DNA of 64,000 nt from NCBI GenBank assembly GCA_944472135.2, contig OX235265.1, forward strand, positions 59,345,112-59,409,111, read 5' to 3'. Each line of letters begins with the position of its first letter. Position 1 is the first letter of the stretch. This stretch comes from Trichobilharzia regenti. Taxonomy: Eukaryota > Platyhelminthes > Trematoda > Strigeidida > Schistosomatidae. The notes under the pieces were generated by a model that made no database searches, was not told the DNA's origin, and was given only the letters and a program-made list of their open reading frames with translations. The translations under genes and the position numbers were made by a program. Shown here piece by piece: positions 10,001-20,395 of the stretch.

Positions 10001-12229
10001 GCAAGTCAGTTGGAAAGGAACTAACTGGCGTTACAAAGCACAAATACCGAACAATAGCATCACGTAACATAGCAAGTAAACCAAAAAAACGTTATAAAAC
10101 ACAGCAAAATTTAGTGTTGCAACCCAGACCATAATTGATACGTTCTAACCGTTACCTGGAGGCACTTTATTTATGCATAAACATACGTAATACGAAGCGT
10201 TAAAATACTTTAGATCAATTAGCTGTACGAAAACAATGAGAATAAAAAGGGTGGTATCACGAAGCCTACAACCTTGTCTAAAATTACAGTGAAAAATCCT
10301 ACACTTTTGTAAATAATTCAGATCAATAATCAATAGATCCATGGATTCCTATGATACCTTTGTTTGGTTCCCTCCAACGTTTTCCCCCTCTGAACAAACA
10401 CGGGCCAACGAGGAAGATAGTAACTTGGCATGCATAACACATACGTCAGAAACATCAGTGAATATTCATCGAATAATTTGTCTTCTTAACCTGGTACTTT
10501 GTAATTACACTCTACATCACTTTGTAGTTGTAACTAACGTGAACAATGTCGAAAAACTATTTGGTCAAGAACACAATATTTTGGTGTTATCTGCTTCCAG
10601 TGGTGATGTTCTACAGCTGTATAGTAGGGTAAAACACACTGCTGAGTCATACACTTCCACAATCCATGAAGATTCCCAACGTTAGCCAAACTCACATCAT
10701 GTGTCGGTTTGCTGAACGAAGACCTCAAGATATTAAAATCGATGGTTGATAATTCCTGGTGACATAACTCAAAAATGTAGTACCAACACACTTCAGTTTT
10801 TGATTTTTTTTTGTGTACTATCTTGAGGTGTGACATTTTGAAATGATGTACTTCAATACAAGGTTCTACTTTCATTTATTTTTCACTCCTAATTATGGTC
10901 TGATCCAGACAGAATCAAATGTTTTCTTGTCGACAAGTTCGACAGATCCACAAAAAATAACATGGGGGCCTTTTGTTGTAGGTGGTTAAACAGCTTTATT
11001 TTTATTTCTACACCCGAACAAATACGGTATTTAATAATCGTGAGAATAGCCAACAATTACCGCATGGCTGAAGTTCAAGAATACTTTTCAAAATAAATGA
11101 TCACTCACCACCAATGTTCGCCATCGACGGCGTACAATAAAATGACTTAAACATCAGAGAAAACTTAGGAAGACGCTTCTACTTACTTGAGAATTAACGT
11201 TGATAAAAAGTACAGTCACAGGAAGCAAACATCATTAGCAGGTTGTTACTGTAAGCACTTCTTAAGAAAACTTTTTCATAAACTTCCTGGCTTAGAAAAT
11301 GAAACGACTCAGAAAAAGTACTTTCAACTCTAACTTGTTTTATTATGCGTCTTAATTTCTCATTACCAATCATATCACTACTTTAACTTGTTTGTACTTC
11401 TTATCCTTAGTTTTTGTTTCATTCTTGGGTTCTGAATCAACACAGGATTGTGTCACACTACATGTTATTTAAACCCCTTATTATTGGTCAGAACCACAGA
11501 AAATTGTAAATATAAACAATGGACTCACTTAAAAGAATTAGGCACGTCATTATCAGGGACAACACATGCTAATCCAGAGGCGGCTAATTTCGAAACACGT
11601 GAAGATGAAGTCGGAGAGTTGTTAAATGAAGGTATATTCCAGTTGAGCTAAATTAAATATTTATAAATTGAGATTATTTTTACAATTTTTAGCATCTCAT
11701 TTCACACAAAAACGAAAACTACTCAAAGTAGCTTACCTTGGTATCAATATTGGGACATTGTAAATCAAAAATCTGTAATGGAGTGTACTTTAAAAACTAT
11801 AAATATTCAAATAAAAATAATGAACATAGGCGCATACATCACGAATATGATCAGGTTGATGGAGAACCGTATGGAACATAGAAATTGCAGATCGTGGTAA
11901 TTTACAGTTCATTTCATCCTGCTAAAAGTCAAATGAAGAAAGTTATAATTACACTGGATGAACTAACCAGATATGAGACTAAAAACTCTGTAAATGGATT
12001 ATTACCATTTGGAAAGTGTTCTGATTTCCACAAATCCCATATTAAATAAGCAGCTCCAAAATGAGATATTGCTTCACACAAGAAATCATGCTGCAAAAGG
12101 AACATCTACAATAGGAGAATATGATTCGAAATTCTAACTAACCAAAGTGCGGCATAATTTATAACGATCCGATTTAGCGAACTGATGTTGTGCTATATTA
12201 GTAATAATTTCCAATGTCTGACGAGCGAT
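3975..12229 (-). CDS. CNOT11: CNOT11-like subunit of the CCR4-NOT complex (multi-exon, 3' end outside window)
   Basis: Eight minus-strand exons with GT/AG-type borders join in one frame: 12229-12143, 12090-11968, 11918-11838, 11772-11737, 10755-10655, 9711-9330, 6804-6682 and 4054-3975. The 5' part gives SDRYKLCRTL and AAYLIWDLWKSE, like the conserved N-terminal helical region of CNOT11. The middle exons give DVSLANVGN, YPEFLRVAPPLLPC and EELIWLNPDIVEHDFHW. The last two give TQSQQHTIVQAIKDNPNVIH and LPNLVNRNPVIAIEVLQLL, the start of the C-terminal DUF2363-type domain. CNOT11 pairs with CNOT10 on the NOT1 scaffold in mRNA deadenylation (established for the family). The rest of the domain should lie beyond position 1. 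Very small exons (36-123 bp) and long repeat-filled introns are notable. Assignment rests on ordered motif matches. Confidence 0.85.
4336..4560 (+). repeat. tRNA-like SINE candidate
   Basis: A pol III box B match, GGTTCGAATCCC, lies at 4378-4389, preceded by a plausible box A around TTAGACAGCAGAATGC. Spacing is tRNA-like and unrelated sequence follows. It is a different family from S1. No clear A-rich end or TSD was identified. Confidence 0.5.
5042..5090 (-). ncRNA. Degenerate hammerhead-ribozyme motif (schistosome SINE type)
   Basis: On the minus strand the segment reads GCACTGATGATGAGTCCC, then about ten bases, then GAAACAGCTGTCCAG and CAGTGC. It keeps a CTGATGA box, a GAAA box, the short palindromic stem III (CAGCTG) and the GTC cleavage triplet of schistosome hammerheads. 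Stem II lacks a clear hairpin. The flank downstream (TTTTCAGTGG, TTCTAACT) resembles the tail of the element at 14.17-14.56 kb. It is probably a decayed copy. Confidence 0.55.
5835..6045 (+). repeat. tRNA-derived SINE candidate with (TAA)n tail
   Basis: Box A (TAGCCTAGTGG) near 5849 and box B (GGTTCGAATCTC) near 5883 lie in correct order and spacing. About 120 bases of body follow, ending in a TAATAATAATAATAA run at 6024-6041. That is the normal anatomy of a SINE. It lies in a CNOT11 intron, antisense to the gene. Confidence 0.65.
6682..6804 (-). CDS. CNOT11: CNOT11-like exon
   Basis: 123 bp (41 codons, phase 0 to 0), acceptor TTTTACAG and donor GTAAGT. Encodes LRQLIATAMASTLTQSQQ, then HTIVQAIKDNPNVIH and SVGITAEI. 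It joins in frame to the exon at 3975-4054, giving a continuous match to the region before the LVENNP block of CNOT11. Confidence 0.85.
6805..9329. other. CNOT11 intron, no gene recognised
   Basis: AT-rich intron with a short TA repeat near 7180-7201. Short ORFs at 7051-7308 and 8065-8319 show no recognisable domain and look spurious. Confidence 0.6.
9330..9711 (-). CDS. CNOT11: CNOT11-like exon (largest, 382 bp)
   Basis: Acceptor CAATTATAG and donor GTAGTT. The first base completes a codon, then SSFHLHKAGTVDSS follows. Conserved blocks are RQCLDSLLARGEP, YPEFLRVAPPLLPC and CEELIWLNPDIVEHDFHW, matching in order the PEFIR-PPPL-C and EL-WLNP blocks of CNOT11 proteins. It ends in phase 0 at NMTVE and continues in the 6682-6804 exon. 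The acidic insert between PCPQG and CEEL is unlike vertebrate proteins. Confidence 0.85.
10655..10755 (-). CDS. CNOT11: CNOT11-like exon (probable)
   Basis: 101 bp from acceptor TCACCAG, translating ELSTIDFNILRSSFS then KPTHDVSLANVGN. This resembles the KTPRQIALMDVGN block of vertebrate CNOT11. The donor GTGTAT leaves two bases and fits the phase of the next exon. An alternative donor GTGGAA six bases earlier fits equally well. Confidence 0.65.
11737..11772 (-). CDS. CNOT11: CNOT11-like micro-exon (36 bp, tentative)
   Basis: Acceptor CCATTACAG and donor GTAAGC flank 12 codons, IFDLQCPNIDTK. The phase (0 to 0) agrees with both neighbours, which is the main support. Its small size means it could be skipped or spurious. 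Confidence 0.5.
11838..11918 (-). CDS. CNOT11: CNOT11-like exon (81 bp)
   Basis: 27 codons, phase 0 to 0, DEMNCKLPRSAISMFHTVL then HQPDHIRD. Acceptor TTTTAGCAG and donor GTATGC. Only this frame is open, and it joins to both neighbours without a shift. Confidence 0.65.
11968..12090 (-). CDS. CNOT11: CNOT11-like exon (123 bp)
   Basis: 41 codons, phase 0 to 0, acceptor TTTTGCAG and donor GTTAGT. HFGAAYLIWDLWKSEHFPN then GNNPFTEFLVSYL matches the ALYLLWEMYRTEP...NPFAASFAHLL stretch of vertebrate CNOT11. Confidence 0.8.
12143..12229 (-). CDS. CNOT11: CNOT11-like exon (87 bp)
   Basis: 29 codons, phase 0 to 0, acceptor CCTGAACAG and donor GTTAGT. HQFAKSDRYKLCRTL corresponds to the F-KADHFRLGSVL region of vertebrate CNOT11. 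The exon directly precedes the HDFLCEA exon. Confidence 0.75.
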
Positions 12230-14159
12230 CTGTTCAGGATTAAGAAAACTGACAAAATAAAACAATATATTTCAAGGTTTTGCACTCATGTATTATTACT
12301 TTATCAAAAATGTAACAAGGAAAAACTTGATGGATATATATATATATATATAATATATATATATAAACGGCTATGAAGATAGGAAACATACAGATTAGTA
12401 ACGGGATTATGGACAAGACCTTTACAGAGTAATTTATTTTTGTTTAATAAGTACCAATGTTCGGGAAAAAGGTACACAGATCCCAGTACTTCCCATCATC
12501 GTTGATTCTCATTTGGTGATTTTAGCTGCTACTTTTATGGATTTATAACATCCAGAATTCTGGAGTGAATGCAAACACTGATACCTGTATACTTTCACAA
12601 GAATCCTTCCTAGCTACACGAAACTTCGTCTTACGATAATTTAAAAAACTAACACCCAACACATTCCTTTTGTTTTTACCATCTTTCAGTCAATGTCTCT
12701 AAAAGTTTTCAGTAGTTTCATGCATACAATGACGATGAAATATTACTTGTTGCGAAATCTCACTTCCACTACATGCGTGTCACTGGCTTTAGAACTCAAC
12801 AGTATATGAGTTCCACGTTCAAGTCAGATCCCACACACTTCAACTTGGACAGCTCTGGCCGCTCTGACACTATTAGTGTGACTCAACAATAAATGATAAA
12901 ATACTGTTTTAAAAATTCCTTATATATATATATATATATATAATGGTAAGAAGAGCAAATATTGTATTTACAGAAAATACCACTAGTATGTTCATAGACA
13001 CCGCTTACTTAAAAACAAACATTTCTTCGAGTCAGTACCGCTGGAGATAATGCCTCTAAAAACACGAGATTAAAGCAACGATCGGTAGCGGCTTTACTCT
13101 CAATTAGAAACTTTCAGTAGGACTAATATTCATAGGTATACAAGAGCCCTGTGATAACTCTCAAAATGAAAATGCTCTAACAACAGATTAATGACTGCTT
13201 AACAATTTCATAAAGTTTAACACTGGTAACTACTACTAATTAACCAGAATAGGACTGATACAAAAAGAAGTGTCCGACTTAAAACAGAGTATCGGGCAAC
13301 CATTTTAAGTCCGTCAATGGATTATGCTGGAAATTCTACAAACTGCAAGATCTCAGGTAGATACCATCTGGAAAGACAACTATTGGCTCCAATTGATTAA
13401 TTCCACCTCGGCCACAAAAGATGAACCAATATGAGAATTACATTTCTATAAATCTCAGTCAAATTTAAATCAATAATTCCAACGTTTCGTTGGGCGAGCT
13501 CCTACGAATCTCTCCACAGAAATAATCAAAATAAAATGAGAACTATTTGGTCAAATCTTGGTTAGAGTTCGCATTAAAAAAGTGGCAAAACTAACTGTAA
13601 TTACGTGATTATTTACCGTCGTGAGATCTAATGCCTTAAAGCCAATCTATGTTAATTTGTGTTTTACTTCCTTGAATTAAGGCGGGGACAATGTTTGCAG
13701 AACTAACCTGAACTTGAAACAGGTATAATGAATTCAATCACCCTAGGTCAGATGTCATCATTGAGCGTACTATCAAAATAATCAATGACAAGTGTAGCTC
13801 AACACCACTAGCTTGCAGAATCTAGCTGAATTAGGAGTCTTGGTAGTAATATTTTTTTCAAAACGGCTCAATAAGTAACTTGGAAATGTTTCTGAGAACT
13901 TTGAGGAGTTCTGTTTCATATTTATTGCTTATCTGTATCTCAACAATGATCATAACTAACTGATTACTTCTATGCTCACAATCATCCATCTGGCAGCTCA
14001 CATTAACCTATTACTAAAGCTAACACAGCCTACAAGTATTCGACTAATCTCCCCCAATTCTCTTTTATAAGTTTACTAAAGGAATGCGAATATTCATTAA
14101 ATCTGACAGCTTCTACGTACTTAACCAAAATGAAGCGAAACACACCTGCATAACTTATT
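12230..14159. other. Non-coding, intronic or intergenic
   Basis: No recognisable exon or element. A weak pol III box B-like GTTCAAGTCAGATCCC lies near 12820, and a TA repeat at 12921-12942. Confidence 0.5.
12334..12364. repeat. TA-rich microsatellite
   Basis: Two adjacent runs of TA dinucleotides separated by one slip. A second run lies at 12921-12942. Confidence 0.9.
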
Positions 14160-14572
14160 TTTCTTGTTGTTTTTACGAGTTGATCACGGATTGATATCGG
14201 TTAGAGAACCATTGAAAACCAGGGAGTACTGGACAGCTGCTGTATCATCCTAGTTTGGGAATCATAGGCAGTTCGCCCCCCACTGGGATTCGAACCCAGG
14301 ACCTTTCGGTTACAAGGCAAGCTCGTATACCATTCAGCCACTGGGACCCGATTCAGTGGCTCGTAAATTCTAACTTCTACCAATTCGTGATTTAGCGCGA
14401 CCCCAACCATTGTCGTTTGTGAGACATCCATCCACCGGTCAGGACTTCTCACTAGAACACCAGGAAACTCCATTCTGTAGCAAGTCACTAGCGAGCATCA
14501 GATTAATTTCCTATAGTTGGGTTTGTAAGGGTTAGTTATGTTTTTACGAGTTGATCACGGATTTCTTGTTGT
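14160..14572 (-). mobile_element. tRNA/hammerhead-type retroelement with terminal direct repeats and TSD
   Basis: The insert 14171-14561 is flanked by an 11-base direct duplication TTTCTTGTTGT (14160-14170 and 14562-14572). Both ends of the insert carry the same 20 bases, TTTTACGAGTTGATCACGGA (14171-14190 and 14542-14561). On the minus strand a tRNA-like segment near 14345-14275 has box A (TGGCTGAATGG) and box B (GGTTCGAATCCC). It is followed by a decayed hammerhead: TTCCCAAACTAGGA for stem II, a GATA in place of GAAA, then CAGCTGTCCAG. This is the organisation of schistosome hammerhead SINEs (Sm-alpha type). The terminal direct repeat suggests copying from a multimeric or circular template (inference). 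Confidence 0.85.
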
Positions 14573-14700
14573 CCCTAAAGGTTTATGGAAATTTTGACTT
14601 AAGTGGTAATATTTTTCAAACTAATTATCTAACAAAAGCTCCCTATCTAGTATAAGAATGAATTTTCTAAAAATATAACTAGACACTAGACTTGATATGA

Positions 14701-15925
14701 TTATGAGCAATAATTTGTGCGTAGCCGTGTAAGGGCTTATGGGGAATTGTCATCTGAATTGATAACAACCAGTGGTGTCCGGCAAAGATGTCCACTTTCC
14801 CCATTTCTGTTTAACTTCACCATATATATGCTAATGGAAGCATCCTTAACTGAACGTAACGACTTAGGAGTCAACTTGTTACCAGGGGATAGTCTTATGG
14901 ACTTAGAATATGCAGATGACATAGTCCTCTTAGGGGAGGATACTGACAAAATGTAGAGTCTTCTGAACACCTTGAGCAGCAATCTTCGTATGTTTGGCAT
15001 GCGATTCGCTCCTGTAAAATGTAAGATGCTGCTACAGGACTGGACTACGTCAACTCCTAGCTTAGTGATAGGGAGTGAAGTGATAGAACATGTTGACCAC
15101 TTCACCTATTTTGGAAGTTGTATTAGCACCAACGGACTGATTGGCGACGAAATCTCAACACGGATCCAAAAAGCTCGAGCAACTTCCGCTGACTTACACC
15201 ATCTCTGGCGTAGGCGTGACATCCGGTTATCAACCAAGGGACATGTGTACTGATCAGCAGTTCGCTCCGTCCTTGTCTATGGCTCTGAAACATGGCCAAT
15301 ACGAGTTGAAGACATGAAAAGGTTGACTTTTTGATTATAGATGTCTGCGATCTCTTTTTCACGTTAGGTAGTATAATAAGGTAAATAATGTTGACGCTAG
15401 GCGTAGAGTGTTGGGCAAAGAGGGAAAATCAATCGACGAGGCTATAAAGTTACATAGATTGAGATATCTAGGTTCTAGTGCTGCGCATGCCTAACCATCG
15501 CCTCCCCCGACGCGCATTACTAGCTGATATAGATGCAGGTTGGAAAAGAGTGGGTGGTGGCCAAACAAAAACATGGCCTCATCAATCCATGAAATCATTG
15601 ACAGTTAAACTGAGTCAGGTAAGGAGATGCAGACTCCCGGGTTGGGGCCCTCGGGACTCTAGGAATCAATGGCTGGAGACAATAGGTGACATGGCTCAAA
15701 ATCGTTGTCAATGGCCAGCGCAGATGTATTCAGTCTCTGTAATCTTTCATATTCCTTTCTACCCCTACCCATTCTGTTTCACTCTTATACTTGTCAAACT
15801 CTATTGATTCTCTTCACTCATCTTGTCTACCTTTGTGTGCTATTTGGGACGTGGCAACTCGAACTGCTACACTTTGGTGCCAAGTTCTATGTTGAATCCA
15901 GACAGACAGACAGAATAATTTGTGC
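14701..15925 (+). mobile_element. Non-LTR retrotransposon family B, 3' part, broken
   Basis: RT palm sequence opens the fragment: TSGVRQRCPLSPFLFNF near 14775 and DLEYADDIVLLGED near 14900, the latter an intact YADD box. Next come FAPVKCKMLLQDW and HFTYFGSCISTNG. A stop after DKM and several frameshifts between 15250 and 15480 follow, then the family's C-terminal block LRMPNHRLPRRALLADIDAG and GRCRLPGWGPRD...NQWLETIGDMAQNR. The 3' end is a GCAACTCGAACTGC...CCAAGTTCTATG block with a short CAGA repeat at about 15900-15912. The 5' end is missing. Confidence 0.85.
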
Positions 15926-16134
15926 TCGAAACGTGGTCGTCAGTTAATATTACTGTACAACACTGTGATTTATCAAAATAAAACCTTATCCATGATGGAG
16001 TTATAACTAGGCATTACTTATTTTTAGTGTCACTACACGTGAACATATACTGAGCACTATTTGGTAATGTGTCTACTGGTTAACCAATAAGTAACAATAA
16101 AGCAGCAAAACTCAGAATAAGAATATTGTCAAAC

Positions 16135-16212
16135 CTGCCACCAGTGGTTGCTTTGACTAAATGATTCAAGTTCAATCAACAAACGTAATCTAATAAATTT
16201 GGTTGTTTTCAA
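16135..16212 (-). CDS. Candidate exon, possibly 5' part of the CNOT11-like gene
   Basis: 78 bp (26 codons, phase 0 to 0) between TATAGACAG and GTTTGAC. Encodes LKTTKFIRLRLLIELESF then SQSNHWWQ. No family was recognised. The phase fits the 12143-12229 exon downstream and the 17057-17141 exon upstream. Confidence 0.4.
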
Positions 16213-16362
16213 CTGTCTATAGACATAAAAACATAGTCTTAATGAACAAAAAGTAATCAGCGTATAAAAATACTGAATTTTACCAACTTCGGTGAGATAT
16301 AACCATATGCCACTCAGCATTAATATGACCGACAACCAATGTATGAACATACATATGATAAG

Positions 16363-16765
16363 CTATCTAGCTGACATAGGATCAGGTTGGAAAAGAGTTG
16401 TGGTGGTCAAACCAAAAAGTGAAATCTCTGATACTTGGTTTGAGCCACACAAGGAGGTGTAGACTGGCTTCCTTGTTGGGGTCCTCGGGATGCTAGGAAC
16501 TAATGGCTGGAGACAATCGGTGATACGGCTCGAAATCGTTCTTAATGGCGCAGATGCATACACTCTTTGTGACCTTCCATATCCACTAAACCCCATTGTC
16601 TTTCATGTTAATATTCTTTTTTCCGTACATTTCTGATAATCGTTCTTTCGAATCCCTTTTTCTTATTTTCGTTTCTCCACCTTTGCGTGCTACAAGTAGT
16701 GTGGCAACTCGAACCACTGCACTTCTGTGTGAAGTTCTATGTTGAAACCAGTCAGTCAATTACAA
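16363..16765 (+). mobile_element. Family B 3' terminus, second copy
   Basis: Decayed C-terminal coding sequence ([15 protein letters not shown], then GPRDARN-WLETIGDTARN) leads into the family B 3' UTR and terminal block TGGCAACTCGAACCACTG...GTGAAGTTCTATG. It is 5'-truncated, as usual for non-LTR elements, and contains stops. Confidence 0.8.
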
Positions 16766-17056
16766 GTTACCTAATTGATGTGCTTCGTAAATCCCTTGTT
16801 CTTACCAAACAAGACTATTCGTTTGAGTGGAAACAGTCTGTAGTTGGAATCGACCTTAAACTAAGCTCATTCAAAAGAATGGACACACTAACCATAGTAT
16901 TATAACAGGAATTATGTACTTGTGCAACAACATCATCCTGTCATTTCGGCAAAGTACAAAATAAGTATGTATCTTATAATAGTCTAGAGTTTATCTGAGG
17001 ACAGCAAGCATTTAAAACAGAAATCTTTCGTTACACACAAAAACGGCATAACTCAC

Positions 17057-17141
17057 TTTGATAAAAAAATCACATCCTTGTTGTTCAAAGACATTTGGAA
17101 TGAATTCCACCAAATAACCAGATCGAGGAACAAATGTTCTA
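17057..17141 (-). CDS. Candidate exon, possibly 5' part of the CNOT11-like gene
   Basis: 85 bp between TTGTTTTAG and GTGAGT. One phase is open: RTFVPRSGYLVEFIPNVF then EQQGCDFFIK. The product is not recognised. It ends in phase 0, compatible with the exon at 16135-16212. It may belong to another gene. Confidence 0.4.
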
Positions 17142-18990
17142 CTAAAACAAAATTTTGTGAGAATAACATGAGTACTGCTGCAAGTTATTCGAATGACAGT
17201 GTATATACAGCTGTCTTTTATACTGCTTAATATTTAACCTTGTGAAATTGCCCATTTCTTTCTTAAAACTAAGTCATCTGGAGGAAAAATATCGATAACC
17301 TCCGGTTCATACGTTTGTCAACCAACGACTGCCTATCTATATTATTGTTCTTTAAATCTATGGAGGTTGGCAGAGCTTAGACACTTGGAAAGGAAAGAAA
17401 ACCTAAACACCCGAAGATGGTACACTTACAGTACATTTGTAATTTTACTCCAAACACTCAAATAGTACCATCGAATTCCCAAGACCCTTTGTGCAATCCA
17501 TCCATCTCTTTGTTTTATCACAAACTCCAGGCGCATATAAGCTAGTTCTGACAAGCTGAAACATTTTTTTTATTACTTATTTCCACCGGTAAGGGAAACG
17601 GTCACAAAACACGTCTATAAGCAGTTAATTCACATTCGGTCAAAAGACCTATCAGAAAATTTCCAAACAATACGGTAATAATCAAGTAAAAATCCTTGGG
17701 CTTAAAATTTTGACACCTGATTACAAACGTTTTAATATTGCAGACACATTTATGACAATCTTTGGCATACCGAGGTTACAGTAGCAAGGCGAATGAGAGG
17801 AAACACCAGCAACAGCACCCTTATATCCAGGCAGAATTCACACATCATTTACTCTAGCGTAAATCAAACAGGTAACAGCTGTTTGACATCGATACCGCCT
17901 CGACTTCATGAAGGTAAATATTAAGGAATTAGTGAGCTACTAAATAAGCATGCGTGTACAAAATCAATAAGAATGATACAGGTCATTGTTTATTAGTGAT
18001 AAATAGTAGAAATAATCATGAATGCCGGACAGAGGATCGCGGCACAAATGGCTTACGAAGAGGCTGAGCACTTGAAGGTCACTTATGCACACTGCAATTG
18101 GTAGATTTTCCTTTGCATAAATGCTGCGGTTAATACGTATTGTGTATTGTACGTTACTGAGGGGTGCTTTGAAATAATAACAATAAAATCAGATGGACAT
18201 CATATTTTTCAGCTTCAGGTGACTGATTAATACATGTATAAATTTCACAGATGTGATATCATATACATTGAATTCACTTACAAAAACAAATTTTGGAGGC
18301 TAACTTAGTAAAAGTATACTGTTTGAAGATTAGCTCTCTTTCTGTTGGTTGTTTGGGATAGAAAAGAGAGGAAGTTGGGTAATATTTGCTTCTTATAGAA
18401 GAAAAAGTGGGGTAGATGTTTTGGAAGCTCTACAACTTGTCAAAACTATCGTGGAATTAATGGACGACTTTATAGAATTTCACCAACTCTATGATTGTTC
18501 TCTCCCTTGTTCACATGTTCAATGTGCCCCAGATAAGGAAGTGTTCACCAGAAGTAAGATCAATTCATCTGAGATGTGTGTATCTTCAGATATTTCTTAG
18601 TGAATCCGAAGGTATTCGAAGTGATACAGTCTAAATCTTTGCTTATTAAGACCATATCAAGTTTCTCCGAAAGAATCTGGTGGTGATGAAAACTGCAAAG
18701 CCTGGTACAACACCACTGTCAACTGAGGAAAGCTGATACAGGTCTTGTGGACAGAGTGATTAGTAGACTTTGTGGTGACTACTACGCATCTATAAAAATC
18801 TGCAACTATGATTTTTTGACTCGATTGCTATAAACTCTTTTTCTAATGTAGGAATGTACTCTTCCATACTAAATTATTTTTGACCTGATTTTATCGTAGC
18901 AAATGTATACAATTATTTCAACTACCTTTGTCTCTTTAACTAATCATTTTGAAGGCATTTTATGGTTAAGGAGAATAATAGGCAGCGTAT
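17142..18990. other. Stretch without recognised gene
   Basis: AT-rich. An open frame at 18349-18600 (+, 83 codons) has no recognised domain. No TE signature could be assigned. Confidence 0.5.
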
Positions 18991-19165
18991 TAATACTTTT
19001 TTTGATTTCACCGTGATTCCACACCATATTTCTGGTACAGGTATGGGATTTTCAGTATGTGATATCGTAGCCCAAATTTTGCAAGCCAACATAGATATCA
19101 GGTGTGCGTCGGCAGGGGAATCGAGTCCCGGACCATGTGTATGGTCGGCGCGAGTGAGTCATGTG
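18991..19165 (-). repeat. SINE S1, near-complete copy
   Basis: Minus-strand copy of the SINE at 62941-63115. A decayed tRNA-like head near 19155-19090 (box B GGGACTCGATTCCCC) is followed by the GATATCTATG, GCAAAATTTGGGCTAC and GTGTGGAATCACGGTG blocks. It ends in an A-rich tail at 19000-18991. Confidence 0.75.
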
Positions 19166-19439
19166 AGTTATGTGAATTGCGTCAGTCTTAAACCGTTATG
19201 TTTTCGTCAATGCGTCACTAGTCCTTGCGTGAGGTGCTTTAGTTACTTTTAATCCGGTTGCGCATAACACTCCTACTCACTAATGTTAGGAAGAAAGCGG
19301 CAATTCTACATGTGTTTGTGATGGAATAACGAAATATAACTTAGCAAACATAGGTTCTGTACGTACACGACTTGTATTGGTAGCCTGAGCACTTCAATAC
19401 TCTATGAAACGTATATCCTGTTAATCACAAATAGTCCGT

Positions 19440-19894
19440 TATTCTTATGCTGCGTTTAACACCACTGTCTTACAGGAAATGATTAGATAGTAAAAAGACA
19501 ACTACTTCACTGTCAGTGTAGTTGAAGATTGAACGATCAATTCGTGGTTGTTTGCTCGAAACCAACTCCTCCATAATTTTCGTGGAGTCATCAATCCGGC
19601 AGTCATGACAACTGGCGCATTGATGATTTTGCGAAAATTGAGGAAGTTGGATTTGAGCAATAACCACGAATGGATCGTTCAATCTTACACTACACTGACA
19701 CTTGACGTCGACAGGAGCTTGATTCCTCGCCAGTTCTTGCAGAGTGGAGCCTAAGTCGCCACTCTTTAGCAGTTTCACGAGGTGACATTTACTTCAGTCA
19801 GTAGGCAACTTTCCCTCCACACAGACCTTCCCCAATAATGGAGTCAGCACGACTGTTGTAGTCTCTGGTTCCGCTTTCAGTTTTCAAAGGGTAT
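19440..19894 (-). mobile_element. RTE-like family A fragment, 3' half split by E1
   Basis: Minus-strand sequence matches family A at 35.6-35.8 kb. On the far side of E1, 23931-23855 gives LLKAGKAPGQDGIP. This side continues with AEPETTT-V-LTPLL and HLVKLLKSGDLGSTLQEL. The element was already broken: a 190-bp LTR palindrome sits at 19511-19700 and frames are lost. E1 inserted between the two parts with TSD GGTAT. Confidence 0.8.
19511..19700. repeat. Palindrome built from two BEL LTR heads
   Basis: The left arm reads TGTCAGTGTAGTTGAAGATT and onward like the first ~95 bases of the BEL LTR. The right arm is the reverse complement of the same head, ending AATCTTACACTACACTGACA. Arms meet near 19610. 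It keeps TG...CA ends. Arms differ at several positions, so it is not recent. Confidence 0.85.
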
Positions 19895-20251
19895 TCTCAA
19901 TGGAGTTGAAGATTGAACGATCAATTCTTGGTTGTTTGCTCAAAATCAACTTCCCCAATTTTCGCGGAGGCATCAATACGACAGTCATCGTCTCATCGGT
20001 CGCTGTTCAGAAAGAAGAGTAAAACATCGTCAGAAGTAATATTGTGATTTATTATTGTAATATTTGTTCACAGACCTTAGTTCACTTATTTTTTTATATG
20101 TTGGTGTAACAATAAAGAAATCTCAAGCGGCAGATCGGTGTTTTGGTTTTTTCGTCCGTTATAACTAAGCGTTTCTGAAATCTTCAAGGAACAGCGTGGG
20201 CCCGAGCGTAGCGAGAGCTGGGCATTAACGGTTTATGAGACGTGATTGACA
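19895..20251 (+). repeat. E1 5' LTR
   Basis: 357 bp. The first bases read TCTCAATGG where the other LTRs have TGTCAATGG. An AATAAA signal lies at 20111-20116. It carries the type 1 U5 block CAAGCGGCAGATCGGTG. Confidence 0.9.
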
Positions 20252-20395
20252 GTTTCTGACGATAGAAACAGATCTGGCGGATTCAAACAGTTGGTGAAAG
20301 TTTGGATAGTCACCGTTCATCTTTCCTGGTGCCGGTCAAGTCCTCTTTGAACAAGCAATATCTGGAACGTTTTTGGAATTGGGTCAAGTTCAACA

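Noticed and set aside
18349..18600. 83-codon ORF (MFGIEKRGSWVIFASYRRK)
   Set aside because: No recognisable domain, homologue or splice context.
20252..20300. tRNA primer-binding site after the E1 5' LTR (a TGGCGGATTC string)
   Set aside because: It starts over 20 bases inside the element rather than next to the LTR, and the matching tRNA could not be established.
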